Assembly (NCBI GenBank): GCA_051252515.1
Contig: JBPOFS010000006.1
Coordinates: forward strand, 1-64,000
Source of the DNA: UBA5078 sp051252515
GTDB taxonomy: Bacteria > Pseudomonadota > Gammaproteobacteria > Pseudomonadales > Pseudohongiellaceae
DNA length: 64,000 bases
Direction: 5' to 3'
Shown here: positions 53,417 to 62,887 of the stretch, in pieces
Position numbering within the stretch: the stretch's first letter is position 1
Layout: each line of letters starts with the position of its first letter
Made by a program: the position numbers and the translations under genes
The notes under the pieces: model-generated
What the model saw: only the letters and a program-made list of their open reading frames with translations
Database searches by the model: none
Told to the model about the DNA's origin: nothing

Positions 53417-54379
53417 TTATTGTTGGTCGTAGGATTCCAGCGTGAACAACCAATTGGCCGCGTCAGTAAGGACAAGTACAACATTTGTAATCACACTGAC
53501 ATTGTTATTATTGTTCAACTCCAATACCGGAATACGCAGGCGGTTATCATCACTAGAGAAAGTCGCTCTGTCGTCTGGCTTAATACCAAGGTCAACTAAG
53601 CTATCGCCATTCAATCTAAACACAATACCAGGAAGATCATTTTGCAAAGATAGGTTAAGGCTATAAGTGCCAAGTGTCTCACCACCATCAACAGTCGCCT
53701 GCAAGATACCTGACTGATACTCAAACACATTCAATGCGGAGCTATAACGCTGTACAACCTCAGCATTCATGGTGATAAAATTCTTCACTGTCAGGCTTGG
53801 CGAGGTGTTGAAATCGCGTAACGGAACATCCGTATGAGAAGTCCCTAAATAGTAATCAGGCACCTCATTAATTCTATCAAGCACTAACATGCCGTCGCCT
53901 AGAACTCGCCCAAACACTGTAAAGCCTTCGTTCTGAACGTCTAAATTGGCAGAGTTATCTGCAAAATTCACAAACCACTGCGATGTTGCACTATCGGGAT
54001 CACCACCAACTTTTGCCATCGCCACGGTTCCACGGGTATTAGAGACACCGAACTCGTTGACGATTGGAGCGTTCGTTGGAATGGAAATTCCACCACCAAC
54101 TCCTTCTACCCATTTAAACCCACCACCTTGAAGAATAAAGTCTTTCTCTAGACGGTGAAAGTAGGATCCGTTGAATGCGCCGCTATTCACATAGTTCAAA
54201 AAATTTTGCACTGTCACAGGAGTGGCAGTATCAAATAGTTCGAGAGAAAAATCCCCCATCGATGTGCTAATACGAACAATCGTGTTGGCATGAGCATTAA
54301 CGGCAACAGCGGCCATTAACAGCAAAGCCGCGCTTAACCGACCTGATAACTTAAGAACTAATTTTCCGATTCCGATCAT
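53417..54379 (-). CDS. Exported cyclophilin-type peptidyl-prolyl isomerase with an extra C-terminal domain
   Basis: A 320-residue protein from ATG 54379, which has a perfect AGGAG five bases upstream. A signal peptide (about 1-31, ending NAHA) leads to a cyclophilin domain (about 33-200) with FHRLEKDFILQGGG as the active-site region. The last 115 residues form a separate Asn-, Leu- and Val-rich, probably beta-sheet domain of no family I know. Cyclophilins of the periplasm help fold exported proteins. It follows lipA by 73 bases on the same strand. Confidence 0.88.
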   Translation of the reverse strand: MIGIGKLVLKLSGRLSAALLLMAAVAVNAHANTIVRISTSMGDFSLELFDTATPVTVQNFLNYVNSGAFNGSYFHRLEKDFILQGGGFKWVEGVGGGISIPTNAPIVNEFGVSNTRGTVAMAKVGGDPDSATSQWFVNFADNSANLDVQNEGFTVFGRVLGDGMLVLDRINEVPDYYLGTSHTDVPLRDFNTSPSLTVKNFITMNAEVVQRYSSALNVFEYQSGILQATVDGGETLGTYSLNLSLQNDLPGIVFRLNGDSLVDLGIKPDDRATFSSDDNRLRIPVLELNNNNNVSVITNVVLVLTDAANWLFTLESYDQQ

Positions 54380-54452
54380 TTCTACTCCTGACTGCTGTCT
54401 TGCTGTGCAAAACACGAATACTGCATCGTTAAATAATATAACTCGTTCTATT

Positions 54453-55415
54453 TTATACGAGTTCGCCCTTCGCTTGTTTATCGGCATGATAGGAGGAGCG
54501 CACTAGAGGGCCACTCGCTATATGTTTAAACCCTAACTCTTCGCCATAGGCCCGCAGTTCTTCGAACTCATCTGGGTGCACAAAACGGCTCACGGCCAAA
54601 TGGCTGCGACTTGGCTGAAGGTATTGCCCCAAAGTGACCATATCGACGTTGTGAGCCTTAAGATCACGCATAACCTCCATGACCTCTTCTTTGCTTTCAC
54701 CCAAACCGAGCATCAATCCAGATTTGCTCATCACACCAGGCGCGCGCTCTTTATAACGACGCAGCAACTCCAAAGACCATTCATAGTTCGCCCCAGGACG
54801 CGCTTTTCGATACAAGCGAGGGACTGTCTCAAGATTATGGTTAAACACATGTGGAGGTGTTTTTTCCAATATATCCAGGGCGATCTCCATACGGCCACGG
54901 AAATCAGGCACCAATACTTCAATCTGTATTTTAGGATTCAAGCGTCGAGTTTCACTAATGCAGTTGGCGAAATGTTGTGCGCCACTGTCCTTCAAGTCAT
55001 CACGGTCAACTGAGGTGATGACGACATAGTTCAAGCCCATCTCCGATATAGCTTCGGCTAACTCTCGAGGCTCATCTTCGTACAACGGCTTTGGCTTGCC
55101 ATGGGCCACATCACAGAAAGGGCAACGGCGAGTACAGATCTCGCCCATGATCATGAACGTGGCCGTGCCATTACTAAAGCATTCACCCAAATTTGGGCAA
55201 GACGCTTCCTCACAGACGGAGGCAAGTTTATGCTCACGCAGTTTCTGCTTGATGCTATTAATTCTAGGGGAGGCAGGCACTTTGACTCGGATCCAGTCGG
55301 GTTTTTTAAGCAAATCGACTGTGGGGATCACCTTGACAGGGATGCGCGCGACTTTCTCGGCGCCTCGGAGTTTTTCGCCTTCGATTAATACATTGCGTCT
55401 TGGCTGGTCGGACAT
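54453..55415 (-). CDS. lipA: LipA, lipoyl synthase
   Basis: Radical-SAM enzyme that inserts two sulfur atoms into octanoyl groups on carrier proteins to make lipoate. It has the auxiliary cluster motif CEEASCPNLGEC and the radical SAM motif CTRRCPFC, and the 320-residue length fits E. coli LipA (321). It follows lipB by 64 bases in the conserved ybeD-lipB-lipA order. Confidence 0.97.
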   Translation of the reverse strand: MSDQPRRNVLIEGEKLRGAEKVARIPVKVIPTVDLLKKPDWIRVKVPASPRINSIKQKLREHKLASVCEEASCPNLGECFSNGTATFMIMGEICTRRCPFCDVAHGKPKPLYEDEPRELAEAISEMGLNYVVITSVDRDDLKDSGAQHFANCISETRRLNPKIQIEVLVPDFRGRMEIALDILEKTPPHVFNHNLETVPRLYRKARPGANYEWSLELLRRYKERAPGVMSKSGLMLGLGESKEEVMEVMRDLKAHNVDMVTLGQYLQPSRSHLAVSRFVHPDEFEELRAYGEELGFKHIASGPLVRSSYHADKQAKGELV

Positions 55416-55479
55416 AATCTCTCTGTTAACCTTTACTTACTAATGTGTGTATGTGACTCGTTGGCATAACTCGAAGCCT

Positions 55480-56208
55480 CTACGAGCTTTTCAATATCGG
55501 TAATGCGTTGCGTATATGCTCAATATTGGTATAAGCGAGCCGGTGTATTAAAGCGTTACTTAATCTCTTCGCGGCGTCTCCCATCATTGTTTCAGGAGCT
55601 TGGCTCGGCGTTACTAGCTCACTCAACTGCGACACACTCAAGCCCTCGTATCCACAAGGGTTTATACGTGCGAATGGCGACAAATCCATCGCTATGTTGA
55701 AACTTAAGCCATGATAAGAACAACCGTTACGAATACGCAGCCCAAGTGCGGCAATTTTAGCACCATTTACATAAACGCCGGGAGCCTTTCTCTGGCTCTC
55801 GCCTGTAATACCATAGGCGGCTAATACATCGATAATGCTCTGCTCGATTCGCTCAACAAGATCACGTACTCCTATCGAGGAACGCCTGACATCAAGCAGT
55901 AAATAAGCAATCAGTTGTCCAGGGCCATGGTAGGTTACTTGCCCACCTCGATCGATCTGTACAACCGGGATCTCACCGGGAAGCAGTATATGCTCTGGTT
56001 TGCCTGCCTGCCCCTGTGTAAAAACAGGGTTATGATTAAGCAACCAAATTTCATCGACCGTTTGCGCGTCGCGCTGCGCCGTAAACTCGCGCATCGCCGT
56101 CCAAACAGTCTCATAATCGAACGGCACCCACTGCGCGAGATCGTCCCCTGGCGTTGAGTGAGTATTACTCAGCGTTCGGATGCGCAGTGTCTGTGTGTGA
56201 TGTGGCAA
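55480..56208 (-). CDS. lipB: LipB, octanoyl-[acyl-carrier-protein] transferase
   Basis: Moves octanoyl from ACP to lipoyl domains, the step before LipA. The catalytic dyad is Cys185 (INPCGYEGL) and Lys151 (GAKIAALGLRI), and RGGQVTYHGPGQ is the family signature. The 242-residue protein is about 25 residues longer than E. coli LipB, partly at each end. It lies between ybeD and lipA. Confidence 0.96.
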   Translation of the reverse strand: MPHHTQTLRIRTLSNTHSTPGDDLAQWVPFDYETVWTAMREFTAQRDAQTVDEIWLLNHNPVFTQGQAGKPEHILLPGEIPVVQIDRGGQVTYHGPGQLIAYLLLDVRRSSIGVRDLVERIEQSIIDVLAAYGITGESQRKAPGVYVNGAKIAALGLRIRNGCSYHGLSFNIAMDLSPFARINPCGYEGLSVSQLSELVTPSQAPETMMGDAAKRLSNALIHRLAYTNIEHIRNALPILKSS

Positions 56209-56274
56209 TTCAATATCCGAAGGAAGTTCTGTTGGGCCTTAACGCTATGCAGCACAAAGACCCTTGCAGAAGGG

Positions 56275-56544
56275 TCATAACACTAATTTTACACTCGCAT
56301 GGGTCTTGAGGTCCTCGAACATCACGGTCAACTGCTCTTGGCCTGTTGCTTCGATGATAAGCGTGACGGCAAGGTAATTGCCATTATTGCTAGGACGAAC
56401 CGATACGTGTTCCTCTTTTGTCTTTGGAGCGTGCTTTTGTACAAGCGCTAAGACATCTTGCTCGAACTGTGGCGTTGCATGCCCCATTACCTTTATTGGG
56501 TAACTGCAGGGGAACTCTATTTTAGGCGCTTTCACTTCGCTCAT
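56275..56544 (-). CDS. ybeD: YbeD/DUF493 family protein
   Basis: A small 89-residue ACT-like fold protein that lies between dacA and lipB in many gammaproteobacteria. It begins EFPCSYPIKVMG and ends with a beta strand, as in the DUF493 family. A regulatory role in lipoate metabolism has been suggested from structure and position. It starts 11 bases after the dacA stop. Confidence 0.92.
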   Translation of the reverse strand: MSEVKAPKIEFPCSYPIKVMGHATPQFEQDVLALVQKHAPKTKEEHVSVRPSNNGNYLAVTLIIEATGQEQLTVMFEDLKTHASVKLVL

Positions 56545-56555
56545 AGATTGGCCGT

Positions 56556-57767
56556 TTAACTAAACAAATTAGTGAAGAACATTGTTAGGAAATCTATTAG
56601 GCGCTTTAAAAACCCTGCACGTTCAACAGCTTGCAATGCCGCGACGTCACCTTGGTAAATAATATCGTCCCCTAATTTAATCTCAACACTGCCCAATATT
56701 TGCCCTTGAGTGATAGGGGCCGTAATCGTCTCATCGATATTCAGGGTCGCTTGCAGCTCTCCTGCTTGTCCGCGAGGAATGGTCGCTACGACCTCTTCCG
56801 TCATGCCCACTTCCACGGCGTTTTCTTTTCCCGACCACACTTTTGTAGTGCTCAACACATCACCAGCCGCGTAAAGATTACTGGTTTCAAAGTATCGAAA
56901 CCCGTAGGTCATTAATTTTTGACTTTCAGTTGCTCGGGCATCTTCACTCGCTGTTCCCATCACTACCGAAATAAGACGCATGCCGTCGCGCTCGCCCGAT
57001 GCCACCAGACAATAACCTGCCGCTGTAGTCCACCCTGTTTTCATGCCGTCAATATTACGATCACGAAACAATAAGGTATTACGGTTTGGTTGCTTGATAC
57101 CGTTGTAGGTAAATTCGCGCTCTGAATAAAGCGAATAATGCGCAGGATGCTCTTGGATCGTGGCACGCGCTAAAATCGCTAGATCCCGCGCAGACATAAT
57201 ATTGTAGCGTTCCTCAGTATCCAAACCACTAGAGTTCATAAAGAAAGAACTGGTCATACCAAGACGCTGGGCATGTTGGTTCATCATGTCGGCGAATGCA
57301 TCTTCGCTGCCAGCAAGATGTTCTGCCATCGCAACACTGGCATCATTGCCTGACTGAATAATGATGCCACGCAACAAGTCTTCTACTCTGACATTGCTAT
57401 CGACATCGACAAACATTTTAGAGCCTTGGGTACGCCACGCTTTCTCGCTAATATGAACCTCGTCATCTAGACTCATATTGCCATTATCGATTTCAACCTC
57501 GGCAATATAGGCCGTCATGATCTTAGTCAAACTTGCAGGAGGAAGTTGGACGTCGGCGTTCTCTTCAACAATGACCTTACCAGTGAGCGCATCCAACAAG
57601 ATGTAACTACTGGCAGCAATTTGCGGGGCCCTTGGAATAATGGCCTGTGTATTTGTCGTTTGCGCTAAACTCCCGATACTAACGGAAAGTGTTGATACGA
57701 GTGTCAACATTGCCAACAAAGGTTTAAGTGCCTTTGAGCCCATCAACGGACATCCAGTCTTAGTCAT
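56556..57767 (-). CDS. dacA: D-alanyl-D-alanine carboxypeptidase (PBP5/6 type)
   Basis: Trims the terminal D-Ala from peptidoglycan pentapeptides. After a signal peptide (about 1-37), it has the SxxK motif SLTK with nucleophile Ser79 and Lys82, SGN, and KTG in DGMKTGWTTAAG. The C-terminal beta-rich domain and amphipathic anchor (FLTMFFTNLFS) fit PBP5/6. I chose ATG 57767 because AGGAG lies six bases upstream. It is between rlpA and ybeD, as in E. coli. Confidence 0.95.
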   Translation of the reverse strand: MTKTGCPLMGSKALKPLLAMLTLVSTLSVSIGSLAQTTNTQAIIPRAPQIAASSYILLDALTGKVIVEENADVQLPPASLTKIMTAYIAEVEIDNGNMSLDDEVHISEKAWRTQGSKMFVDVDSNVRVEDLLRGIIIQSGNDASVAMAEHLAGSEDAFADMMNQHAQRLGMTSSFFMNSSGLDTEERYNIMSARDLAILARATIQEHPAHYSLYSEREFTYNGIKQPNRNTLLFRDRNIDGMKTGWTTAAGYCLVASGERDGMRLISVVMGTASEDARATESQKLMTYGFRYFETSNLYAAGDVLSTTKVWSGKENAVEVGMTEEVVATIPRGQAGELQATLNIDETITAPITQGQILGSVEIKLGDDIIYQGDVAALQAVERAGFLKRLIDFLTMFFTNLFS

Positions 57768-57838
57768 CACTTTCTCCTGCATAATCACTCTTTACTAACC
57801 TCAAATTGTGGTGTTATCAAGGGCTGCTAACCCACGTG

Positions 57839-58729
57839 TTATTCGCGAACAGTGTACGGTCTTCCCAAATTTGCAGCAACAACGCTATTGCTTATCCGTG
57901 TGATCTCATCCGCATTAGGGATAGGTCCAACTCGTACGCGATGGATGACCTCATTCGTATCATCTAGCTGTACTGATCGAATAAAGACAGGTCTCGTTGT
58001 CATTTCTTGCAAGCGCGCTGAAAGTTGCTCTGCTGCCACTCTGTCGGAAAAAGCCCCAACTTGCAGGACAGCGCCAGTAGCCGGGATCTGCGCCGGTATA
58101 GGCGTGGTATACGCTGGTGCCGGGGCTGCACTCGCTTGCATCGTGGGAACAATGGCTTCTATTTCGACCATCGCGGTTCCCTTATTGTCATAGCCCAGCA
58201 TGTGCGCGGCGGCATAGGAAAGATCGATGATCCTCTCACTATGGAAAGGCCCGCGATCGTTGACTCGCACGACAATGCTGCGATTATTCTCTAAATTAGT
58301 GACTTTTAAATAGCTAGGAATGGGCATGCTCTTGTGTGCCGCGGAAAGCTGGAACATATCGTACACTTCGCCATTGGAAGTGTTATGCCCGTGGAATTTC
58401 TCGCCATACCATGACGCAAAGCCTCGCTCTCGATACCCCTGCTCCGAATCCATGACGCGATATGTTCGCCCATTGACTGTATAGGGGCTTTTATTACCTG
58501 CGCGTGTGCGCGCTTCCACAACAGGGATCACCTCACGCACTTGTGTGAGATCTAGCGTTTCGCTTGGCCCGCGATCCTGAGTAATATCATAACGACTGGC
58601 CTGATAGGCATCAGACGCTGACATTGTCGGTGGCGCTTGTCGAGAATTTGGCGAACCAATACACCCGACTAACATGAGTAAGCCGAGTGTGGCGCTTATA
58701 TTTCTGCAAACTTTAGTCTCAGCCAACAC
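57839..58729 (-). CDS. rlpA: RlpA, septal-ring lytic transglycosylase lipoprotein
   Basis: A 296-residue lipoprotein that cuts denuded glycan strands at the septum. A lipobox LVGC puts the lipid Cys near residue 23. A double-psi beta-barrel (about 103-190, GFASWYGEKFHG and VVRVNDRGPF) with its catalytic-type Asp-Arg-Gly-Pro segment is followed by a C-terminal SPOR domain (about 220-296) that binds denuded peptidoglycan. It lies downstream of rodA; sltB1/mltB, found here in Pseudomonas, is absent. Confidence 0.95.
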   Translation of the reverse strand: MLAETKVCRNISATLGLLMLVGCIGSPNSRQAPPTMSASDAYQASRYDITQDRGPSETLDLTQVREVIPVVEARTRAGNKSPYTVNGRTYRVMDSEQGYRERGFASWYGEKFHGHNTSNGEVYDMFQLSAAHKSMPIPSYLKVTNLENNRSIVVRVNDRGPFHSERIIDLSYAAAHMLGYDNKGTAMVEIEAIVPTMQASAAPAPAYTTPIPAQIPATGAVLQVGAFSDRVAAEQLSARLQEMTTRPVFIRSVQLDDTNEVIHRVRVGPIPNADEITRISNSVVAANLGRPYTVRE

Positions 58730-58776
58730 GCATCAAACCTCTCATATTTAAACTATTCCGCATTATAATCAATATG

Positions 58777-59928
58777 TTATCTCGGCAACACTCGTTTATG
58801 CGTGTGAATGGACATTAATATCCCAAAACCAATTAACAGCGTCACAATTGACGTGCCTCCTTTGCTCACCAAGGGCAATGGCAATCCAACTACAGGCATT
58901 AAACCGGAGACCATGGCCATGTTCACAAAGGCGTAAAAGAAGAAGGTTAAGACAATACTGCCAGCCAGAAGTCGGCTGAAAGTATCTTGCGCTGTCAATG
59001 CGATATAAAACCCTCGAGCCAGCACCGCCAAATACAGCGCCACTAAGAACAAGACCCCTAATAAGCCAAACTCCTCCGCCAATACGGCCAATATGAAGTC
59101 AGTGTTGCTTTCAGGAATGAAATCAAGCTGAGACTGAGCACCATTCAACCAGCCTTTGCCTTGGACCCCGCCAGAACCAATGGCGATTTGCGACTGAATA
59201 ATATTATAACCAGCGCCAGTTGGATCACGATATGGATCGAAGAACGTCAGTATGCGATTTTTCTGATGCGCTTGCGCTAAAAAGATATACCAAGCGGGTG
59301 AGGCCAACACTAGTAGGGCCGTGCCCGATATGACAATGCGCCAGCTTATCCCAGCCAACAGCACCACAAAGATTCCCGACATGGCTACCATCAGCGCCGT
59401 GCCAGTGTCGTTTTGCAATAAGATCAAGCCGGCAGGGAGCATTATGATCAACGCGCAGACGACGAGATCCTTGAAGCGCGGCGGCAAAGAGCGGCTAGAC
59501 ATATACCAGGCCAGCATCATTGGCACGAGAAATTTTTCTAACTCTGAAGGCTGAAAGCTTGGCAAACCAGGGAGGTCCAGCCACGCGGTTGCTCCATTGA
59601 CCTCCGACCCAAAAAACAACACGATGATCAGAACGCAGACGCCGCCTGCGTACATCAAAGGCGCTCCACGTCGGAAGAAATCCACTTCAAATTGCGCAAT
59701 GCCCAGCATCACCACAAACGCAACGACAATGGCAGCGGCTTGGCGCTCAACATCGTTGATGTTCTCGCCACTAGCACTGAACAACACCATCAAACCATAA
59801 ATAGCGAGACAGAACAGAGACAGCATCAAAGGCGCATCAATTTTAAACGAGCGCCGATTAGCCCCGCTCCTGCCAGAGAGCTTGTAAAAACCAGTGTTCA
59901 TCTGGCGGTTGATACTGCGACTTGCCAT
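58777..59928 (-). CDS. rodA: RodA (MrdB), SEDS-family peptidoglycan glycosyltransferase
   Basis: A 383-residue membrane protein of about ten segments that polymerises glycan strands for rod-shaped growth. SEDS motifs are seen (NDTGTALMV, the long loop with IAIGSGGVQGKGW and DFILAVLAEEFGL). It partners MrdA (PBP2), encoded 61 bases upstream on the same strand. The pair implies that the cell grows as a rod. Confidence 0.96.
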   Translation of the reverse strand: MASRSINRQMNTGFYKLSGRSGANRRSFKIDAPLMLSLFCLAIYGLMVLFSASGENINDVERQAAAIVVAFVVMLGIAQFEVDFFRRGAPLMYAGGVCVLIIVLFFGSEVNGATAWLDLPGLPSFQPSELEKFLVPMMLAWYMSSRSLPPRFKDLVVCALIIMLPAGLILLQNDTGTALMVAMSGIFVVLLAGISWRIVISGTALLVLASPAWYIFLAQAHQKNRILTFFDPYRDPTGAGYNIIQSQIAIGSGGVQGKGWLNGAQSQLDFIPESNTDFILAVLAEEFGLLGVLFLVALYLAVLARGFYIALTAQDTFSRLLAGSIVLTFFFYAFVNMAMVSGLMPVVGLPLPLVSKGGTSIVTLLIGFGILMSIHTHKRVLPR

Positions 59929-59989
59929 GCTTTAATAAACGCCTTGTGGATAACAGTGTACGAATTTAATTCGTTAGGTTCGAAAACCA

Positions 59990-61942
59990 TCAATGATCGT
60001 TATGAGCAACACTAACCTCGGTGAAAGCCTCTTGCTCGGGTAATAAATAGGCATCTAGCACTGTTCTGGCCACTGGGAACGCAACCGACCCTCCGCCGCC
60101 TCCGTTCTCCACATAAACCGCCACGGCGATTTTAGAATGCTCTGAGGCATCAAAGGCGATAAACATCGCATGGGTGCGGAATCTTTCTGCAACTTCACCG
60201 TTATCCCGATTACCAGCGCTATCGACCTGGAACTGTACTACTTGCGCCGTGCCTGATTTCCCGCCCATTGGATACAGCAATGGCTCGCCACTATCTCGCA
60301 ATACAGGGTACGCAGACCCTTCGTGTCGCCGATGCTCAGTGTCGTAAGGTTTATTAACCACATCAACCATCGCGTTACGGACTAATTCAATTTGCTCCTG
60401 AGAAGGCAGTAATTGTTTGCTTGCCGCGTTATCTGCAAATATTACGTCGGTTTCTTCCCCATCACTGCCGATGGTTCCCCGCAACATGCGCGGTTGCCTC
60501 AATACACCATGATTGGCTATTGCAGCGGCAGCAGCAGCCATCTGCAGAGTTGTCGCTTGGAATATTCCATTGCCGATACCTTCATAAGGCGTTTCCCCGG
60601 AATACCAAACTTCTCCTCGATTCTCCATTTTCCATGCTTCAGAGGGCACAATACCGCCACTAGCTTCCGGAATATCGATTGCTTCATTCGTACCAAAACC
60701 AAACGTCACTAGGTAGTCATGGACTTTTTCAATGCCTAAATCCACAGCGAGTTGGTAGAAGTAGGTATTACAAGATTGATAAATAGCGCGGCGCAAATCG
60801 ATGGCACCGTGGCCCGATTTATCAACCCACCAAGTCCAGTCATAATACGGCCGTGTACGCCCTTGAAGCTTGAAAAAACCAGGATCGTAGATCACTGTTT
60901 CAGGCGTAATCGTTTCATTATAAAGACCCGCCAAACCAATAAAGGGCTTAATGGTTGACCCTGGGACGCGCGACGCAATTGCTCGATTAAATAATGGCGT
61001 ATGTCCCGAACGGTTCAAATCGGCTAACTGAGCCCGACTAATACCGGTAACAAATAGATTCGGGTCATAGCCCGGTTTACTGACCATTGCCAGCACGCCT
61101 CCCGTGGCGGGATCAATCGCCACCACGGCACCACGTCGATCCCCTAATGCTTTCTCGGCAGCCGCTTGTAGTCGACTATCAAGATGCAAAACGACATCGC
61201 GCCCCGGAATAGGGTCAGTACGATCAAGGACTCGCATCACTTGGCCGCGGTTGTTTTTCTCAACGGTCTCGTACCCAACTTGACCGTGCAGCAAACCTTC
61301 GTAGGTTTTCTCAATGCCCGTTTTGCCTATCTGATGAGTCCCTCGGTAATTAGCGGCTACGTCAGCACTCATTGCCGTCATTTCATCTTTGTTGATCTCA
61401 GAGACATACCCAATGGCGTGCGAAGCCCGCTCACGGAAGGGATAATGACGCACTAACTGCGCCTCTACCGCTATTCCCGGCAATAGATGCTGATTAACGG
61501 CGATATTCGCCATTTCCTCTTCAGTCAGTTGGTACCTTAGGGGAATGGAGGTGTGGGGGACTGCTCTGCGACTTTGACGGACTCGATATTGCTCGATGTC
61601 ATCATCACTTAAATCGATCACTGAGCGCAGTAGGTCTAGAGAAACATCGAGATCACTCGCCGTTTCGCGCACTACTGTTAAATTGAAAATAGGACGATTA
61701 TCCGCAAGCAATACCCCGTTGCGGTCATAAATTAAGCCGCGATTAGGAGCAACATATTGCGAGTGCAGTCGATTTCCATCAGATCGCGCGGCGAAGTAGT
61801 CATAGCGATACACTTGGAGATAAACCATCCAAGCGACAAACGCGCTAATCAACAGAAAGATAAAAACACCAGCAACAATCATGCGCCTGTTAAAAATCAG
61901 GGTCTCACGCTCATGATCATTTAGCTTGAATTTCTCTGCCAT
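59990..61942 (-). CDS. mrdA: MrdA, penicillin-binding protein 2
   Basis: A monofunctional class B transpeptidase of 650 residues for cell elongation. An N-terminal membrane segment (about 23-45) leads to a pedestal domain and then the transpeptidase with SxxK motif STIK (near residue 330), SCN as SxN, and KSGTAQVV. The length suits PBP2. It is followed by rodA and preceded by rlmH, the conserved order. Confidence 0.97.
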   Translation of the reverse strand: MAEKFKLNDHERETLIFNRRMIVAGVFIFLLISAFVAWMVYLQVYRYDYFAARSDGNRLHSQYVAPNRGLIYDRNGVLLADNRPIFNLTVVRETASDLDVSLDLLRSVIDLSDDDIEQYRVRQSRRAVPHTSIPLRYQLTEEEMANIAVNQHLLPGIAVEAQLVRHYPFRERASHAIGYVSEINKDEMTAMSADVAANYRGTHQIGKTGIEKTYEGLLHGQVGYETVEKNNRGQVMRVLDRTDPIPGRDVVLHLDSRLQAAAEKALGDRRGAVVAIDPATGGVLAMVSKPGYDPNLFVTGISRAQLADLNRSGHTPLFNRAIASRVPGSTIKPFIGLAGLYNETITPETVIYDPGFFKLQGRTRPYYDWTWWVDKSGHGAIDLRRAIYQSCNTYFYQLAVDLGIEKVHDYLVTFGFGTNEAIDIPEASGGIVPSEAWKMENRGEVWYSGETPYEGIGNGIFQATTLQMAAAAAAIANHGVLRQPRMLRGTIGSDGEETDVIFADNAASKQLLPSQEQIELVRNAMVDVVNKPYDTEHRRHEGSAYPVLRDSGEPLLYPMGGKSGTAQVVQFQVDSAGNRDNGEVAERFRTHAMFIAFDASEHSKIAVAVYVENGGGGGSVAFPVARTVLDAYLLPEQEAFTEVSVAHNDH

Positions 61943-61998
61943 ATTCCCTTCTGTTTACCGGTGAACTCTCTATATGACCGGCTAAATAGCAAATAGTT

Positions 61999-62472
61999 TT
62001 ATCCGGCTCGGTGGTATGGGTGCGAATTAAGAATACTCCAAGCCCTGTAAACTTGTTCAGCGACCAAGATTCTCACCAACGGGTGCGGCAATGTTAACGC
62101 AGAGAGCGACCATTTCTCGTTCGCTCGTGCAACACACTCAGCCCCTAAACCATCAGGGCCACCTACCAACAAGGTGACATGCTGGCCTTGCATCCTTATC
62201 GCGTCAAAGCGACTCGCCAACTCTTCAGTGCTCAGCACTTTTCCTCCTACCTCCATTGCCACCACGTAATCTTGTGGCCGTACACGGCTCAGGAGAGCGT
62301 CGGATTCCTTTCGAATGGCTTGGGCAACATCAATACTTTTCCCGCGCTTAGCCATCGGGACTTCTGTCACACTGAAATTAAAGTCCGAGGGTAACCGTTT
62401 AGCATACTCAGTCACCCCCTCTTCAACCCACCGCGGCATCCGAGTCCCTATCGAGAGTAGATTAATCTTCAT
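61999..62472 (-). CDS. rlmH: RlmH, 23S rRNA pseudouridine(1915) N3-methyltransferase
   Basis: SPOUT methyltransferase that methylates pseudouridine 1915, a base made by RluD whose gene is also in this window. The 157-residue protein fits E. coli RlmH (155), with LLVGGPDGLG and the C-terminal YRAWSILNSHPYHR. I chose ATG 62472; the ORF extends to 62586 but that would overlap rsfS by more than 100 bases. It overlaps the rsfS end by 11 bases. Confidence 0.95.
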   Translation of the reverse strand: MKINLLSIGTRMPRWVEEGVTEYAKRLPSDFNFSVTEVPMAKRGKSIDVAQAIRKESDALLSRVRPQDYVVAMEVGGKVLSTEELASRFDAIRMQGQHVTLLVGGPDGLGAECVARANEKWSLSALTLPHPLVRILVAEQVYRAWSILNSHPYHRAG

Positions 62473-62833
62473 CGCTGTCTGGCTTATCCATTGCGATCTC
62501 GCCAGGTCTAGATTCAAAACTCCATAAATCTTCGAGACTATATTGTGCCCGTGTGCGTGCCAGCATGAGATGTGCCACAACGCCACCGAGGTCCACTAAT
62601 ATCCATTCTGCTTGTTGGCGACCTTCATCACCAAGTACAGGTTCGCCGGCGGCCTTAACTGCTCGCCCCAACTCATCAGCCATCGAACGCAAATGCGTCG
62701 TAGATGAACCCGTTACAATCACCATGTAATCTGTCACTTGCGTGAGTTTTTCCACGTCCAGACAAACAATATCTTGTCCTTTCATCTCTTCAAATGATTG
62801 CACTGCAAGCTCTGACAATTGTTTTGTATTCAA
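62462..62833 (-). CDS. rsfS: RsfS, ribosomal silencing factor
   Basis: A 123-residue protein that binds ribosomal protein uL14 and blocks subunit joining when nutrients are low. VTGSSTTHLRSMADEL and the WILVDLGGVVAHLML core are typical. An acidic tail ends the protein. It lies between nadD and rlmH, as in E. coli and Pseudomonas, and overlaps rlmH by 11 bases. Confidence 0.95.
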   Translation of the reverse strand: MNTKQLSELAVQSFEEMKGQDIVCLDVEKLTQVTDYMVIVTGSSTTHLRSMADELGRAVKAAGEPVLGDEGRQQAEWILVDLGGVVAHLMLARTRAQYSLEDLWSFESRPGEIAMDKPDSDED

Positions 62834-62887
62834 ACCGAGTATTTTCCTATCTAGTATGAAGCTGACCGATGTCAGCTCTGTATTGGC

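Noticed and set aside
54576..55013. A 145-residue plus-strand frame
   Set aside because: It lies wholly antisense inside lipA, whose coding is certain; an open antisense frame is expected by chance.
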